From Clostridia bacterium (GTDB lineage: Bacteria; Bacillota; Clostridia; TANB77; CAG-508): 64,000 bases of DNA. The position numbers and the translations under genes are program-made. Under the pieces are notes generated by a model. The model did not search any database, was not told the DNA's origin, and worked only from the letters and a program-made list of their open reading frames with translations. The stretch spans positions 1 to 64,000 of the forward strand of contig CAAGKK010000041.1 in the NCBI GenBank assembly GCA_900770385.1. The letters are read 5' to 3'. Below, one piece after another: positions 62,492 to 64,000 of the stretch. Positions within the stretch are counted from its first letter, which is position 1. Every line of letters starts with the position of its first letter.

Positions 62492-62959
62492 ATGGATTTT
62501 TTTAACAAATTAGGAAACATGGCAAGTGAAACTTACAAAAAAACAAGCAAAAAGACAGGAGATTTAGCAAAAGAAGCAAAAATTAGAATGAAAATGAATG
62601 AGGATAAGGCTCATGTAAAAGACTTATATGAAGAAATAGGAAAGATAGTATATCAAAAACATTTAAAGAAGGATGAAATATCTATAGAAGAGGATTTAAA
62701 TTCATATTGTACACAAATAGATGAATTATCAGAAAACATAGAAAAATCATTAGACACATTATTAGCTTTAAGAGGAAAAAGAGTGTGTGAAAATTGTCAT
62801 TCTGAAATAGATAACAAAGTTAAATTCTGTCCTTCATGTGGAAAAGAACAACCAGAAATAAAAATTGAAGAAGTAACAGAGGATTCAGAAAAAGATAAAA
62901 ATGAAGAAAAAGCAGAAGTAAAAGAAGCAGAAATAGTAGAAGAAAAAAAGGAAGATTAG
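62492..62959 (+). CDS. Zinc-ribbon protein with helical N-terminus
   Basis: The 155-residue protein has a basic helical N-terminal half (ETYKKTSKKTGDLAKEAKIRMKMN), a zinc ribbon CENCHSEIDNKVKFCPSCGKEQP near residues 104-125 (C-x2-C, C-x2-C), and an acidic low-complexity tail rich in Glu and Lys. The function is unknown. A near-perfect AAAGGAGGT (62477-62485) fits the ATG at 62492; the TTG at 62462 would place the ribosome site inside the gene. Confidence 0.8.
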   Translation: MDFFNKLGNMASETYKKTSKKTGDLAKEAKIRMKMNEDKAHVKDLYEEIGKIVYQKHLKKDEISIEEDLNSYCTQIDELSENIEKSLDTLLALRGKRVCENCHSEIDNKVKFCPSCGKEQPEIKIEEVTEDSEKDKNEEKAEVKEAEIVEEKKED

Positions 62960-62966
62960 AATTTTA

Positions 62967-62998
62967 AAAGAGCAGGTAGTTTTGTGCCTGCTCTTTAA
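62967..62998. terminator. Bidirectional terminator
   Basis: AAAGAGCAGG (62967-62976) pairs with CCTGCTCTTT (62987-62996). The convergent gene's stop is at its right edge. Confidence 0.8.
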
Positions 62999-63276
62999 TA
63001 TGGAAATCTTTCAAAAATATATCGTATAATTCTATCTGCATTTGTAGAAGTTATATTAATAAAAATATTCTTATCAAAACTAACCCACATATTTATTTTA
63101 AACTTATCATTATTATCTATAAAAGCTCCAATTATATCACTGATTTCTACAGAATTGTCAAAACACTTTTCCCATTTGAAATCATTTTTTATATCTAAAT
63201 TATTATCATAAAAAGCTCCTAGAAATTTTTTTATTTCCCCTTTTTTATCACTATATAAATTTACAATTGTACTCAT
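62995..63276 (-). CDS. Small conserved-looking protein of unknown function
   Basis: The 93-residue protein begins MSTIVNLYSDKKGEIKKFLG and continues with FKWEKCFDNSVEISDIIGAF and MWVSFDKNIFINITSTNADR, giving an alternating alpha-beta pattern with no membrane segment. I do not recognise the family with certainty. The ATG at 63276 has AGGTG at the right spacing; a GTG three codons upstream overlaps that site. It is convergent with the zinc-ribbon gene. Confidence 0.7.
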   Translation of the reverse strand: MSTIVNLYSDKKGEIKKFLGAFYDNNLDIKNDFKWEKCFDNSVEISDIIGAFIDNNDKFKINMWVSFDKNIFINITSTNADRIIRYIFERFPY

Positions 63277-63371
63277 AATAATCACCTAATTATATTATTT
63301 GTTCTTATCATTTTGATATACAGAGAATAAAAGGTAATTATTTGAGAAATAATAAAAAATAGGTGAAAAGT

Positions 63372-64000
63372 ATGAAAAATAATAATAAAATTATTATTTT
63401 TATTTTTATATTATTATTTTTAATATTTATTAGTATTTCTATTTTTTTACTATTTAATACACAAAAAAATGAAGAAGAAATATTAGCAGAAAAAGCAAAT
63501 TCACAAATATTATATTTAGATAATGAAATTATTGACATTGCAAACTTAGCTAATAATATTAATTTAAATATTAAAGAAAAAGATAATTTAAATAAAAATA
63601 CTAATTGGGAAGAAATAGAATTAAAACTTAATTCTATATATGAAGGATGGAATTCTATTATTATAGATTTAAATTCATTAGGAATAAAAAACACAGACTT
63701 AACAAATTTTGGAAGAAAAATCGATGATGTAATGATTTCATCCAAAAATCAAGATAAAGCTAATATGTTGAATAATTTGTGCGATTTATATTATTTTTTG
63801 GTTATTTATACAAACTCATATAATAGCAATGAAGAACTAAAAAATAATATAGCTACAAAATATTACTTACTAAAATCTTATTCTGCTTTGGAAAAAGAAA
63901 ATTGGATAATAGCCAAAGAAAACATTATTAAGGCTGAAAATAGTTATTATAATAATATAAATAACATAGAAACAAATAATTTTTATCGAAATAAAACTTA
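63372..64000 (+). CDS. Membrane-anchored protein of unknown function (partial, runs off window)
   Basis: The frame opens at the ATG at 63372 (AGGTGAAAAGT just upstream) and stays open to the window's end, at least 209 residues. It begins with MKNNNK and one strongly hydrophobic segment (IIIFIFILLFLIFISISIFL), then a hydrophilic, Asn- and Glu-rich helical region with EEEILAEKANSQILYLDNE and LLKSYSALEKENWIIAKENI. It looks like a bitopic protein with an extracellular helical domain. I do not recognise a family. It has a normal coding pattern, and the opposite frame is a shadow. Confidence 0.72.
   Translation, partial: MKNNNKIIIFIFILLFLIFISISIFLLFNTQKNEEEILAEKANSQILYLDNEIIDIANLANNINLNIKEKDNLNKNTNWEEIELKLNSIYEGWNSIIIDLNSLGIKNTDLTNFGRKIDDVMISSKNQDKANMLNNLCDLYYFLVIYTNSYNSNEELKNNIATKYYLLKSYSALEKENWIIAKENIIKAENSYYNNINNIETNNFYRNKT

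Noticed and set aside
63338..63745. Minus-strand open frame near the right end
   Set aside because: It is the mirror of the plus-strand membrane protein that starts at 63372, which has a ribosome site and a signal-anchor.
1..64000. CRISPR arrays, insertion sequences, prophage
   Set aside because: I saw no regular spaced repeats, transposase, integrase or phage structural genes when reading through the window.

Overview
The window is about 64 kb of very AT-rich DNA from a spore-forming low-GC Clostridia-type Firmicute, probably one of the many uncultured gut lineages. The evidence is a spore germination protease (gpr), a Spo0E-like phosphatase, a SigH-like sigma factor, a Gram-positive D-alanylation operon, a poly(glycerol-phosphate) teichoic-acid locus, tmRNA, and strong purine/plus-strand coding bias. 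Almost all genes are on the + strand. I see no insertion sequence, prophage or CRISPR array. The species cannot be named from the sequence.

Layout. 1-620: tail of a membrane protein, then a decayed ORF. 0.6-5.1 kb: dltACBD. 5.2-12.2 kb: polA, a lytic transglycosylase, a P-loop kinase (- strand), an HD hydrolase, an alpha/beta hydrolase, tcdA and a PAP2 phosphatase. 12.2-14.7 kb: a chain-length regulator / tyrosine kinase / PHP phosphatase module without polysaccharide genes beside it. 14.7-21.4 kb: murB, a divergent yvcK, a glycogen debranching enzyme, holA, gpr. 21.4-24.6 kb: a pilin-like secreted protein, ssrA, an XRE regulator overlapping a 56-codon Spo0E-like gene, an LPQTG surface protein, and a frameshifted sortase facing it. 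24.7-33.8 kb: rsmD, a coiled-coil protein, ftsK/spoIIIE, a repeat cluster, an unknown coiled-coil protein, a beta-CASP nuclease, a GH15-like hydrolase, DUF1294. 33.8-34.3 kb: a noncoding region with DnaA-box-like 9-mers and 11-bp phased repeats. 34.3-37.6 kb: rhodanese, pfkA, argS.

37.6-46.6 kb is a teichoic-acid-type locus: two CDP-glycerol glycerophosphotransferases, tagD, a glycerophosphotransferase-glycosyltransferase fusion, a GH43-like membrane-anchored propeller protein, the tagGH exporter and a eukaryotic-type UDP-HexNAc pyrophosphorylase. galE, pgsA and a frameshifted ligA follow. 50.4-64 kb holds rqcH, sigH, tRNA-Thr, thyA-folA, ychF, an M18 aminopeptidase, rpmF, comEB, der-plsY-gpsA and small proteins. 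The last gene runs off the window.

The dlt operon, the teichoic locus, murB, the SLT protein, the BY-kinase module and the sortase/LPQTG pair all act on the cell envelope, so the window is rich in envelope functions set among housekeeping genes. The features most worth a second look are the noncoding region at 34 kb, the XRE/Spo0E-like overlap, the TagF-GT4 fusion locus, the altered YvcK motif, and two frameshifts (ligA, sortase) that each look like one extra C before GG.
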